This document shows, piece by piece, positions 1 through 8,266 of a stretch of DNA of 64,000 nucleotides; position 1 is the first letter of the stretch; each line of letters opens with the position of its first letter. Under the pieces are notes generated by a model. That model saw only the letters and a program-made list of their open reading frames with translations, ran no database searches and was not told the origin of the DNA. This stretch comes from Candidatus Kapaibacterium sp. (GTDB lineage: Bacteria > Bacteroidota > Ignavibacteria > Kapaibacteriales > UBA2268): NCBI GenBank assembly GCA_026390695.1, contig JAPLFL010000128.1:62001-126000 (forward strand). The letters run 5' to 3'. The position numbers and the translations under genes were made by a program.

Positions 1-722
1 ACTTGATAATTTTCCCCGAACTTTGCACTACTGGCTATTCTTTCGCAGACAGGAATGAAACCGAGCAATATGCAGAATCATCTAAGGGTGATACTATTTC
101 TATTCTTAGTAAAATGGCAATGGAACAAAATAAAATAATAATATTAGGATTTGCCGAAAAGGATGATCATCAATTATTCAACTCTGCAGCAGCACTGTTT
201 CCGGATCAAAATTTAAACCGTATTTATCGTAAGTCTCATTTATTTTATCGAGAAAAATTTTGCTTTGATCCTGGTGATACAGGTTTTTTTGTTATAAACA
301 ATCATGATCTTGATGTAAATATTGGTTTGATGATTTGTTATGATTGGCGTTTTCCGGAAGCTGCCCGTAGTCTTGGTTTATTAGGCGCAGACCTTATCGT
401 ATGCCCTTCAAATCTGGTTACTGATGTATGGCATATATCAATGCCATCTCGAGCACTTGAAAATAAGGTATATCTTGCCTGTGTTAATCGCTTCGGCACC
501 GAAAACCGAAATGGAGAATCATTATTATTCAAGGGTAAATCCGCAATCTACGATTATAATGGGAAAATTCTTGCTGAAGCTGCACCTGATGCAGAACAAA
601 TCTTATTTGCTGATATTGATCCGATAAAAACAAGAGACAAATCTTTTAATCCATTTAATGATATTTTTAAAGATAGAAGAACAGACTTGTATCATAACAA
701 TTCAATTGAGATTATTTCATAA
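1..722 (+). CDS. Carbon-nitrogen hydrolase (nitrilase superfamily), 5' partial
   Basis: The reading frame enters from the left window edge, so the TTG at base 3 in the ORF track is not a true start; nitrilase proteins normally have about 35-40 residues before the first visible motif. All three catalytic residues of the family are visible: Glu in FPELCTTGY, Lys in YRKSHLF and Cys in MICYDWRFPE. These enzymes hydrolyse non-peptide C-N bonds, usually of amides such as omega-amides or carbamoylated amines, in the cytoplasm. The substrate cannot be read from the sequence. No partner gene is visible downstream, and the next gene starts 157 bases later. The family call is firm; a specific function is not offered. 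Confidence 0.9.
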   Translation, partial: LIIFPELCTTGYSFADRNETEQYAESSKGDTISILSKMAMEQNKIIILGFAEKDDHQLFNSAAALFPDQNLNRIYRKSHLFYREKFCFDPGDTGFFVINNHDLDVNIGLMICYDWRFPEAARSLGLLGADLIVCPSNLVTDVWHISMPSRALENKVYLACVNRFGTENRNGESLLFKGKSAIYDYNGKILAEAAPDAEQILFADIDPIKTRDKSFNPFNDIFKDRRTDLYHNNSIEIIS

Positions 723-879
723 TCAAAAATGAATCCCTTGATATCCCAAATATTTTTTTCATCAATATTTGACAATATTAATTAATATTCTGGGTTAATC
801 TAAGATGAGGCTAACAATGTACCAATTTATGTTTATATACATATGATAGATCATTTTTAAATTTTTTTCAGGAGAACTT

Positions 880-1311
880 ATGGCTACCAATGGAATTACA
901 GCCGCCAACACAGGTCTGAGTGCTTTTCAGACAATTGACCCGTCTCAAACACAACAAACTGGACCTACTCATCAACACCATAGACATGCTAACCGAACTG
1001 GGGATAATGGACAGGTACCAGATCCTACAAAATTTTTATCAATGTTGCAAAGTAAATTAGGATTGAACGATAATCAGGTTCTTGACTTAAAAAAATTGCT
1101 TCAAAAAGATTTTGATTCTCTGTCCGTAATTAAACCTACAAGTACTACAAATGGAACAAATTCATCAACTGGGACTGTTGCTAATTCTTCCGATAGGAAA
1201 AGTACTTTCACCAAGATAAATACTGATATTATGAGTGTACTAACTCCAGCTCAACAACAATCTTTCAATGTATTATTCAAAGGTAATGATAATGATGGAG
1301 ATGCGACCTGA
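880..1311 (+). CDS. Small LTxxQ-type protein of unknown function, His-rich N-terminus
   Basis: The gene has a good ribosome site (AGGAG, 7 bases before ATG) and ends just before a strong terminator, so it looks like a real single-gene unit. The 143-residue product begins with a polar segment containing HQHHRHANR. It then has two helical blocks, LGLNDNQVLDLKKLLQKDF and MSVLTPAQQQSFNVLF. The second resembles the LTxxQ motif of the Spy/CpxP-like fold, whose members bind unfolded proteins or metals. No signal peptide is apparent, unlike Spy/CpxP, so the similarity may be only structural. The tail NDNDGDAT is short and acidic and could bind a cation, but it is not a complete EF-hand. Function unknown. 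Confidence 0.6.
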   Translation: MATNGITAANTGLSAFQTIDPSQTQQTGPTHQHHRHANRTGDNGQVPDPTKFLSMLQSKLGLNDNQVLDLKKLLQKDFDSLSVIKPTSTTNGTNSSTGTVANSSDRKSTFTKINTDIMSVLTPAQQQSFNVLFKGNDNDGDAT

Positions 1312-1351
1312 TATGTGCTGATAAAACAAAATTATTATTTGAATATCAAAT

Positions 1352-1390
1352 AAAAAACTGCTCTAAATTGGCTTTCAGAGCAGTTTTTTT
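1352..1390. terminator. Bidirectional rho-independent terminator
   Basis: A 13-base perfect inverted repeat (AAAAAACTGCTCT / AGAGCAGTTTTTT) around a 12-base loop, with a T tract on one side and an A tract on the other. It lies between two convergent genes and can end both the 880 gene (+) and the aminopeptidase gene (-). Confidence 0.9.
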
Positions 1391-1431
1391 TGATGTTCAC
1401 TTTATGAATTTTATATAAAATTCAAACTTTA

Positions 1432-4206
1432 TTATTCAATTACAACTAATTCTTCCGGTGCTCTTGATAAATATTTTGCGCCTTGACGAGTGACTTGAAT
1501 ATTGTCTTCCACCCTCATTCCATATTTATCAGGGAAATACACACCCGGCTCAATTGCCAAACAACAGTCTTCAGACACAATTTGATCATCCTTTCTAAAT
1601 GTCAAGAGCGGTGCTTCGTGAGCATCCAAGCCAATTCCATGGCCTAAAGAGTGTTGGAAATAATCTCCGAAACCTGCATTTTGAATAAGACTCCGTGCAG
1701 CATTATCGACTGTTTTTCCATTCATACCGGGTTTAACAATTTTGATTGCCGCCTCCTTAGCCTCAATCAGAAGTTGATATAATGCTCTTTGTTCCTTTGT
1801 GGCTTTACCAATTGCAATAGTTCGAGTAATATCGGAAATAAAGCCATTAACGGTGCATCCAAAGTCCATAATTACAATGTCACCCTTACGAATTTTTCTA
1901 TCTGATGGCTGACCGTGTACTAATCCGCATCTTTCACCACTTACCACAATAATATCGAAAGGGTCACTTTCAGAGCCATATTTACGTGATAAATAAGATA
2001 TTTCCGTGGCTATATCCCGTTCGGTTTTCCCTGGTTGAATAAATTTCAAAATTTCTTCATATACTTTCAGTGCAATATCAACGGCTTTTTGAATAAAATA
2101 AACTTCTTCGGGAGCCTTAGGAACCATAAAGCGAGAAACTTCATTAGAAGCAGGTTTGAATTTAATCGGTCTGATAAAATTTCTGATGTCAACAGCATCT
2201 GAATATGGCATTTTATCAGCTTCAAAAGCCATAGATTCTATTGTAGAGAATACACCCGCCCTAATTCCGTAATCCCATACATCACGGGTAATATGCACTT
2301 CAAAATTAGGTAAATTGAAAAGTTCAGTTTTTACTTGTTCTTCATAGCGATCATCTGTGAAAATTATTATTCTTTCATTTTGAATGAACAGAGTAGCAGC
2401 AGATCCTGAAAATCCTGTCAGGTAGCGAATATTTGGCAGGTAACTGATAACGAGAGTATCAACCTTTAGTTCACCTGCTGTGAATCTCAATTGTTCCAAT
2501 CTTTTATCAATAATTTTTGAGTAAGTTCCGGTTGTATCAATTGAAACCATTTTTTGTTCTAATTTAACAAAACTCTGTGGCTCTCTAACTTTTTTGGGTG
2601 TCTCTCGTTTTATTTCGGATTTATCTTCAGATTCGGGATCAATATTTTCACTTGGAGAACCTAATGAAGTTTCAACATTTATCTCAGGTGCAATTGTTTC
2701 CTCAATAATTGGCTGTGGTTCTGCACTAACTGGTGATTCGATCTCAACTGTGTCGTTTATTATTTTTCCTTTTTTTTGCTTTTTAGGTTCAATTTTTTCC
2801 TGCTCAATTATTTCAATAGCCGGTGTTTCAATTTTTTCAACAATAGTATCTTGTTTCGCAATTTTCTTAGTTCCAGTCTTTGATTCCGGTATCTGAACTT
2901 CTGCTTGAATAGGAATTTCAATTTTTTTATTATCAGAAACTTTTAACTCCGTTTTTTGAGATATGGTTTCAGTTTTAGCTTTGGTTTTTGTTTGAGTTTC
3001 TTGAACTTTTATTGTGGCATTTGTCGCAGCTTTTGATGGCTTATCTTCTAAAACAACATCAGCCTTTTTTTCAATATTTTTTGCAACTGGTTTAATTGGT
3101 TTTTCTTCTACCTTTGCAACTGGCTTTTTCTCTGGAACTTTCACAACTGGCTTAGATACTGGTTTAGCTGCTGGTACTACTACCTTGGCTTCCGGGTTCT
3201 TTTCTGTTACTTTCGATATTGGCTTAGATACTGGTTTAGCTGCTGGTACTACTACCTTGGCTTCTGGTTTCTTTTCTGGAACTTTCGTTACTGGCTTAGA
3301 TACTGGTTTAGCTGCTGGTACTACTACCTTGGCTTCCGGTTTCTTCTCTGGGACTTTCGTTAATGGCTTAGATACTGGTTTAGCTGCTGGTACTACTACC
3401 TTGGCTTCCGGTTTCTTCTCTGGAACTTTCGATACTGGCTTGGACACTGGTTTAGTTGCTTGAACAACAACTTTAACTGCCGGTTTCTTTTCCGGGACTT
3501 TCGTTACCGGCTTAGATACTGGTTTAGCTGCTGGCACTTCTACCTTTGCAACTGGCTTTTTCTCAGGAACTTTCACCACTGGCTTAGATACTGGTTTAGC
3601 TGCTGGTACTACTACCTTGGCTTCCGGTTTCTTTTCTGGGACTTTCGTTACTGGCTTAGATACTGGTTTAGTTGCTTGAACAACAACTTTAATTGCCGGT
3701 TTCTTTTCCGGGACTTTCGTTACTGGCTTAGATACTGGTTTAGCTGCTGGTACTACTACCTTGGCTTCTGGTTTCTTTACTGTGACTTTCGATATTGTCT
3801 TGGACACTGGTTTAGTTGCTTGAACAACAACTTTAACTGCCGGTTTTTTTTCTGGGACTTTCGTTACTGGCTTGGCCACTGGTTTTGTGGGTTTTACTTC
3901 TACTTTTACTACCGGTTTCTTTTCTGAGACTTGCGTTACTGGTTTAGTAATCTTTACATCCTTTTTATCAATCGGTGCTTTAATTGCTGATTTTGGATTA
4001 ATAATAGCAGCATTATTAACCTTCTTGGAGACTGGTATTGGTGCATTTTTTTTGGAATTGTTAGAACCAATAACAGATGTAGATTTAGCCGCTACTTTCT
4101 GAGGTTCAGGTTTGATATTTTTAATATTTGAAACCTGTTTTTTATTTGGTTCAGGCTTTGATGAAACTTTGGGAGATATTCCCTTGGATTTTGAATTGAT
4201 AGCCAT
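1432..4206 (-). CDS. Aminopeptidase P-like M24 peptidase with a long Lys/Pro/Val repeat N-terminus
   Basis: This 924-residue protein joins two very different parts. Residues 1 to about 560 are low-complexity and charged, with a tandem array of 24-residue units (KPVSKPVTKVPEKKPEAKVVVPAA) at 88-379 and then a Glu/Lys-rich linker. Residues from about 560 to the end are a complete Xaa-Pro aminopeptidase: a creatinase-type N-domain (VDTLVISYLPNIRYLTGFSG) and an M24 pita-bread domain. The five metal ligands are present: Asp781 (MDFG), Asp792 (SDITRT), His856 (GHGIG), Glu886 (AIEPG) and Glu900 (RVED). The usual family length is about 360 residues, so the N-terminal part is extra. The ATG has AAGGAAA before it, and the frame is open throughout. 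The enzyme removes an N-terminal residue ahead of proline. There is no signal peptide. The tail looks like a basic, extended Pro-rich linker; its role is unknown. Confidence 0.85.
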   Translation of the reverse strand: MAINSKSKGISPKVSSKPEPNKKQVSNIKNIKPEPQKVAAKSTSVIGSNNSKKNAPIPVSKKVNNAAIINPKSAIKAPIDKKDVKITKPVTQVSEKKPVVKVEVKPTKPVAKPVTKVPEKKPAVKVVVQATKPVSKTISKVTVKKPEAKVVVPAAKPVSKPVTKVPEKKPAIKVVVQATKPVSKPVTKVPEKKPEAKVVVPAAKPVSKPVVKVPEKKPVAKVEVPAAKPVSKPVTKVPEKKPAVKVVVQATKPVSKPVSKVPEKKPEAKVVVPAAKPVSKPLTKVPEKKPEAKVVVPAAKPVSKPVTKVPEKKPEAKVVVPAAKPVSKPISKVTEKNPEAKVVVPAAKPVSKPVVKVPEKKPVAKVEEKPIKPVAKNIEKKADVVLEDKPSKAATNATIKVQETQTKTKAKTETISQKTELKVSDNKKIEIPIQAEVQIPESKTGTKKIAKQDTIVEKIETPAIEIIEQEKIEPKKQKKGKIINDTVEIESPVSAEPQPIIEETIAPEINVETSLGSPSENIDPESEDKSEIKRETPKKVREPQSFVKLEQKMVSIDTTGTYSKIIDKRLEQLRFTAGELKVDTLVISYLPNIRYLTGFSGSAATLFIQNERIIIFTDDRYEEQVKTELFNLPNFEVHITRDVWDYGIRAGVFSTIESMAFEADKMPYSDAVDIRNFIRPIKFKPASNEVSRFMVPKAPEEVYFIQKAVDIALKVYEEILKFIQPGKTERDIATEISYLSRKYGSESDPFDIIVVSGERCGLVHGQPSDRKIRKGDIVIMDFGCTVNGFISDITRTIAIGKATKEQRALYQLLIEAKEAAIKIVKPGMNGKTVDNAARSLIQNAGFGDYFQHSLGHGIGLDAHEAPLLTFRKDDQIVSEDCCLAIEPGVYFPDKYGMRVEDNIQVTRQGAKYLSRAPEELVVIE
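3070..3945 (-). repeat. 72-bp tandem coding minisatellite (about 12 copies)
   Basis: Within the aminopeptidase gene a 72-base unit repeats about twelve times. It encodes 24-residue copies that vary mainly between KVVVPAA, KVVVQAT and KVEVPAA endings, and between EAK, AVK, AIK and VAK cores. The first copy is shorter (20 residues). Near-identical DNA copies such as GATACTGGTTTAGCTGCTGG recur, so the array is likely to change length by slippage or recombination, and may be mis-assembled from short reads. Confidence 0.92.
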
Positions 4207-4294
4207 ATAACATTTCCTTTTTTGTAAATATATATTAATTCTATAATTGCACGATAACCCGTTTAGCGCTGACTTTATATTCTATTGTCAGTTT

Positions 4295-5767
4295 TTATTT
4301 TGAGAAATAATTCGGAGCTTCCTTAGAGATAACTATGTCGTGAGGATGCGATTCCCGAAGTCCTGCACTTGTAATTCTAACAAACTGACTTTTTTCTTTC
4401 ATTTCATCAATATTCCTACATCCGCAATAGCCCATTGATGCACGCAAACCACCAAGAATTTGAAATATTGTATCGGAAAGTTTTCCTTTGAATGGAACAC
4501 GTCCTTCGATACCTTCAGGAACAAATTTCGAAATCTCAGACTCCATATCCTGAAAATATCTGTCTGCGGAACCCTGTTTCATAGCATCTACTGAGCCCAT
4601 TCCACGATATAGCTTATATGCTCGTCCTTCGTAAATTACTTTGTCACCCGGACTTTCTTCGTGACCGGCAAAAAGGCTGCCAATCATAACAGAATCTGCA
4701 CCTGCTGAAATTGCTTTGGCAATATCACCGGTTTGTTTAATACCACCATCGGCTATAAGAGTTACATCTGATTTGTTTGTTATTTTACTTACATTCATTA
4801 TAGCAGAAAGTTGAGGTACTCCAACCCCGGCTATTATTCTTGTAGTACAAATTGATCCCGGGCCAATTCCGACTTTCAAACCATCAGCTCCGCTATCAAT
4901 TAATGCTTCGGCAGCCTCACTGGTCGCAATATTTCCAGCTATAACCGGAAGATCGGGGAATTGCATTTTAACTTTCCTTACAGCATCAATCACTCCCTTT
5001 GAATGGCCGTGAGCAGTATCAATAAAAATAATATCAACTTCCGATTTATTTAATTCTGCTACTCGTTCCAATAAATCTCCGGAAATACCAACTGCTGCTG
5101 CAACTCGTAATCTTCCTTGTAAATCTTTGCATGAATTCGGAAAATTTTTCTTCTTTTGGATATCTTTAAATGTAATTAAGCCGTGCAGGACGAAGTTTTC
5201 ATCAACAACCGGCAGCTTTTCAATTCTATGATTTTGCAAAAGCCTCTCTGCATCCTCAAAAGTAGTTCCATAAGGTGCAGTATATAAATTTTCTTTTGTC
5301 ATCACATCGGCAATCAATTCTGTATGATCGGGATTAAAGCGAAGGTCGCGATTTGTGATTATTCCAATCAATCGACGATTTTCATCAATAATTGGAATAC
5401 CCGAAATGTGAAATTTGGACATTAGTCCCAGAGCATCTGCCACTGTTTTATCAGCAGTTAGAGTAATCGGATTTCTTATCATCCCACTTTCGGATCGCTT
5501 CACCAAATCGACTTGCTCTGCCTGAGCACGAATTGACATGTTTTTATGAATAACGCCAATACCACCTTCACGGGCCATAGCTCTTGCCATTTCCTCTTCA
5601 GTGACGGTATCCATCGCTGCGCTGATGATAGGAATATTAATGGAAATATTCTTGGTTAGACGTGTCTTAGTAATTGTGTCCTTTGGAAGAACTTCGGAAT
5701 AATCCGGTATTAGCAATACATCATCATAGGTAATACCTGTATAAATAATCTTTTCAAAATCTCTCAT
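4295..5767 (-). CDS. guaB: IMP dehydrogenase
   Basis: Oxidises IMP to XMP with NAD+, the committed step of guanine nucleotide synthesis, in the cytoplasm. The 490-residue product has the full IMPDH architecture: the N-terminal TIM-barrel start ([16 protein letters not shown]), two CBS domains in the middle (about 90-205), the catalytic cysteine loop GPGSICTTR, the IMP-binding GGIKQTGD segment and the flap [12 protein letters not shown]. The ORF track starts at a TTG (5800) with no ribosome site. The ATG at 5767 ([11 protein letters not shown]), preceded by GTGAAGAAT, gives the normal family length and is preferred. It lies in a minus-strand run after cysS and the DUF2520 gene, with a 96-base gap. 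Confidence 0.97.
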   Translation of the reverse strand: MRDFEKIIYTGITYDDVLLIPDYSEVLPKDTITKTRLTKNISINIPIISAAMDTVTEEEMARAMAREGGIGVIHKNMSIRAQAEQVDLVKRSESGMIRNPITLTADKTVADALGLMSKFHISGIPIIDENRRLIGIITNRDLRFNPDHTELIADVMTKENLYTAPYGTTFEDAERLLQNHRIEKLPVVDENFVLHGLITFKDIQKKKNFPNSCKDLQGRLRVAAAVGISGDLLERVAELNKSEVDIIFIDTAHGHSKGVIDAVRKVKMQFPDLPVIAGNIATSEAAEALIDSGADGLKVGIGPGSICTTRIIAGVGVPQLSAIMNVSKITNKSDVTLIADGGIKQTGDIAKAISAGADSVMIGSLFAGHEESPGDKVIYEGRAYKLYRGMGSVDAMKQGSADRYFQDMESEISKFVPEGIEGRVPFKGKLSDTIFQILGGLRASMGYCGCRNIDEMKEKSQFVRITSAGLRESHPHDIVISKEAPNYFSK

Positions 5768-5863
5768 ATTCTTCACAAAGTTTAATCGGTTTTCTGTCAA
5801 AAAAATTAGTGTATAAACGAATATGGATTTTATATATTGTATTTTATTGGAATAAAATACGAA

Positions 5864-6709
5864 TTATTTTTTTAATAATATCTTACTTAAATCGGAGAAC
5901 TGATCTTGATTAATAATTTCCGCTTTCAGTGCGAGATCTGAAAGGATAACAGAATTTGTTTGATAAAATTTCTTTATATCAGGATATATATTTAATAGCT
6001 CCAAATGAAGTTTTATTGTGTTGATGTCTGCACGTGAAACAGGGCCTGTTAAGGTACTAATTTCAGAATTAAAAAAATTTAATAAAGTTTGTGTGCATAG
6101 TGGTAGAAATATTTCACGAGATAAATTGGCTTTCTCAGCTAATTCGATTGCTTTTTCCAGATATAGATGCATAAAATTTGATGCCATTACTGCTGAAGCA
6201 TGGTATAATATTTTTTGTTCTTTATCATTATAATTAAGAAAGAATGGCTTCCCATCTATACTTTTTAAATATTCAATATAAACATTTTTATCTTTTTCAG
6301 TGCATTCGACTGCCCAATAAATATCATGGAGCAATAAATCATCAATTTTGCTAAATGTCTGTAAAGGATGGGCTGCCGCAGTTTTAGCGCCTATTATTCT
6401 AAGAGGTTCCAGAATATTTTCATTCAGCGATCCGGAACAATGAAATACTAACTTATCTTTTAATAAATAGTTTGGGAGATTAGCAAGTTCAGTAGCCACA
6501 TTTGAAATTTGTGTATCAGGGACAGATATTATCAACAATTCGCAACTTTGAAGTTTAACTTCTAATTCTTCTAATTTTTTGATTTTGTGCTTAAATTCCG
6601 ACAGGTAACAATCAGTTCTGCAAAATACATAATCTAAAATTCCTTTTTTTAATAAATGTGAAGCCAGACTCATACCGACTTTTCCGGCTCCAATGATTGA
6701 TGTTCTCAT
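5864..6709 (-). CDS. Rossmann-fold and DUF2520 domain protein
   Basis: The 281-residue protein starts with a dinucleotide-binding motif (SIIGAGKVGMSLASHLLKKG), like the F420-dependent NADP reductase and 6-phosphogluconate dehydrogenase groups. It continues with the all-helical DUF2520 domain (HASAVMASNFMHLYLEKAIEL and GPVSRADINTIKLHL). The conserved AAAHPLQTF segment sits between the two. Family members are predicted NAD(P)-dependent oxidoreductases with no settled substrate. The start codon overlaps the cysS stop by four bases (ATGA), so the two are translationally coupled. That coupling is not known to be functionally meaningful. Confidence 0.85.
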   Translation of the reverse strand: MRTSIIGAGKVGMSLASHLLKKGILDYVFCRTDCYLSEFKHKIKKLEELEVKLQSCELLIISVPDTQISNVATELANLPNYLLKDKLVFHCSGSLNENILEPLRIIGAKTAAAHPLQTFSKIDDLLLHDIYWAVECTEKDKNVYIEYLKSIDGKPFFLNYNDKEQKILYHASAVMASNFMHLYLEKAIELAEKANLSREIFLPLCTQTLLNFFNSEISTLTGPVSRADINTIKLHLELLNIYPDIKKFYQTNSVILSDLALKAEIINQDQFSDLSKILLKK

Positions 6710-8163
6710 TTTTTTATTATTGTATAAGAATCCTTAGAATCTTTAATTATATAACCGAGATCATCAAGTATTTTTCGGAGATTATCGGATTCGGCAAAAT
6801 CTTTATTTGCCCTTACAATAAGCCTCTTTTCGGCAATATCAATTATCTTTGATGGAATTTTTATTTCGATTTCTACTCTTGGTGATATTTCCCAGACATT
6901 AAATACTTCATTTAACTCTGTAAAGAATTCTTTCAGACTATCTTTTGATAATTCATCTATTGCCTTACCACTATATTCATTAATAAATCCGAATAATTTA
7001 GCAAGTGCTTTAGGACTATGCAAATCATCTGCTAAAGCACCGAACACATCATTTTTCAACTTTTGAATATCGGGTTGAACTTCGGAATTATCGGCTGTAT
7101 CAAAAATTGAATAAATAAACTCTTGTACTCTGGCTCTAGCTTTTGCAGAAGCTTTGATGCCGGAATTTGTAAAATTATAGATCGAACCATAGTGAGTGCT
7201 GAGAATCGAAAATCTTATGTCTAAAGGATCAAATCCTTGGTCAATCAAATCGCGTAAAGTGAAAAAATTACCTTTTGATTTACTCATTTTCTCGCCTTCA
7301 ACTTCTAAAAACTCGTTATGGCACCAAAACACAGTTGGCTCTATCCCATATCCGGCTTTACTCTGAGCAATTTCATCTTCGTGATGAGGGAATCGAAGAT
7401 CAACTCCTCCAGTATGAATATCAAAGGGTAATCCGAGTATGTCAAATTCCATTGCAGAGCATTCTATATGCCAGCCGGGGCGCCCAGGATAATTTTGTCC
7501 GTCTATTTCAAAATCCCAGTATGGCTCATCCTCACGTTTGGATTTCCACAGCACAAAATCACTAATATTTTCTCTTTCATATTGGTCAGAATCTATGCGG
7601 GATCCTTCAATAAAATTCCCAAAATCAATATTGAATAGTTTGCCATAGGTCTCTGTTTTTCGATATTCTGATAAATCAAAATAAATGGACCCTTGTGAGA
7701 TATAAGCTGTTCTCTTGTTAATTATTTTCAATATTAATTTCTGCATCTGATTAATATAATCAGTAGCTCTTGGCATTTTATAAAAATGATTTGAATTAAC
7801 ACCGAGGGCAGCAATATCTTGTATAAAAGATTTTTCATAAAACTCAGTTAATGTCAATAGATTCTGAAGAATATCCTCAGATTGATTTCCCATTTCCGGA
7901 AGCCATACTTGGCTACCAATCCTGCTATCACGAATTGTCTTATCATCAATATTTGTAATATTCATCACCCATTTGACTTGAAAACCACCAACAGTTCTTA
8001 TCACTCGTTGAAGAAAGTCTGCAAATAGAAAAGCTCGCATATTCCCTATGTGGGCATAATTGTAAACCGTTGGGCCACAACTGTATATTTTAACATCTTT
8101 ATCATCAAGTGCATTAAAATTTTCAATTTGTTTGCTGAGAGTATTGTAAAGTTTAATTTGCAT
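6706..8163 (-). CDS. cysS: Cysteinyl-tRNA synthetase
   Basis: Charges tRNA-Cys with cysteine in the cytoplasm. Class I signatures are clear: the HIGH-type motif YAHIGNMRAF, with SCGPTVYNYAHIGN typical of CysRS, and the KMSKS loop GEKMSKSKGNFF. Zinc-binding residues are present at CGPTVYN, WHIECSAM and GGVDLRFPHHEDE. The 485-residue length is slightly above the family average. The track start is a TTG at 8184; the ATG at 8163 (MQIKLYNTLSKQ) matches the family N-terminus and is preferred. No good Shine-Dalgarno sequence is seen, which is common in this phylum. It overlaps the DUF2520 gene by four bases downstream. Confidence 0.97.
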   Translation of the reverse strand: MQIKLYNTLSKQIENFNALDDKDVKIYSCGPTVYNYAHIGNMRAFLFADFLQRVIRTVGGFQVKWVMNITNIDDKTIRDSRIGSQVWLPEMGNQSEDILQNLLTLTEFYEKSFIQDIAALGVNSNHFYKMPRATDYINQMQKLILKIINKRTAYISQGSIYFDLSEYRKTETYGKLFNIDFGNFIEGSRIDSDQYERENISDFVLWKSKREDEPYWDFEIDGQNYPGRPGWHIECSAMEFDILGLPFDIHTGGVDLRFPHHEDEIAQSKAGYGIEPTVFWCHNEFLEVEGEKMSKSKGNFFTLRDLIDQGFDPLDIRFSILSTHYGSIYNFTNSGIKASAKARARVQEFIYSIFDTADNSEVQPDIQKLKNDVFGALADDLHSPKALAKLFGFINEYSGKAIDELSKDSLKEFFTELNEVFNVWEISPRVEIEIKIPSKIIDIAEKRLIVRANKDFAESDNLRKILDDLGYIIKDSKDSYTIIKK

Positions 8164-8213
8164 TTTATTTATCTTATAAATCAATAGAACCTTAAAATTA
8201 CGTTTTTTTCCTT

Positions 8214-8245
8214 AAAAAAAGAGCCTCACTAATGTAAGGCTCTTT
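8214..8245 (-). terminator. Rho-independent terminator after the SBBP gene
   Basis: On the minus strand AAAGAGCCT and AGGCTCTTT form a 9-base stem with a 10-base loop, followed by seven Ts. It lies about 20 bases past the stop codon of the SBBP gene and separates it from cysS. Confidence 0.88.
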
Positions 8246-8266
8246 CATTTAATCCAAAATTTAAGA

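Noticed and set aside
3014-3927. Three plus-strand ORFs across the aminopeptidase repeat region (149 and 155 residues and one of 76)
   Set aside because: They are shadows of the repeat in the real minus-strand gene, and their translations are themselves simple repeats with no ribosome site.
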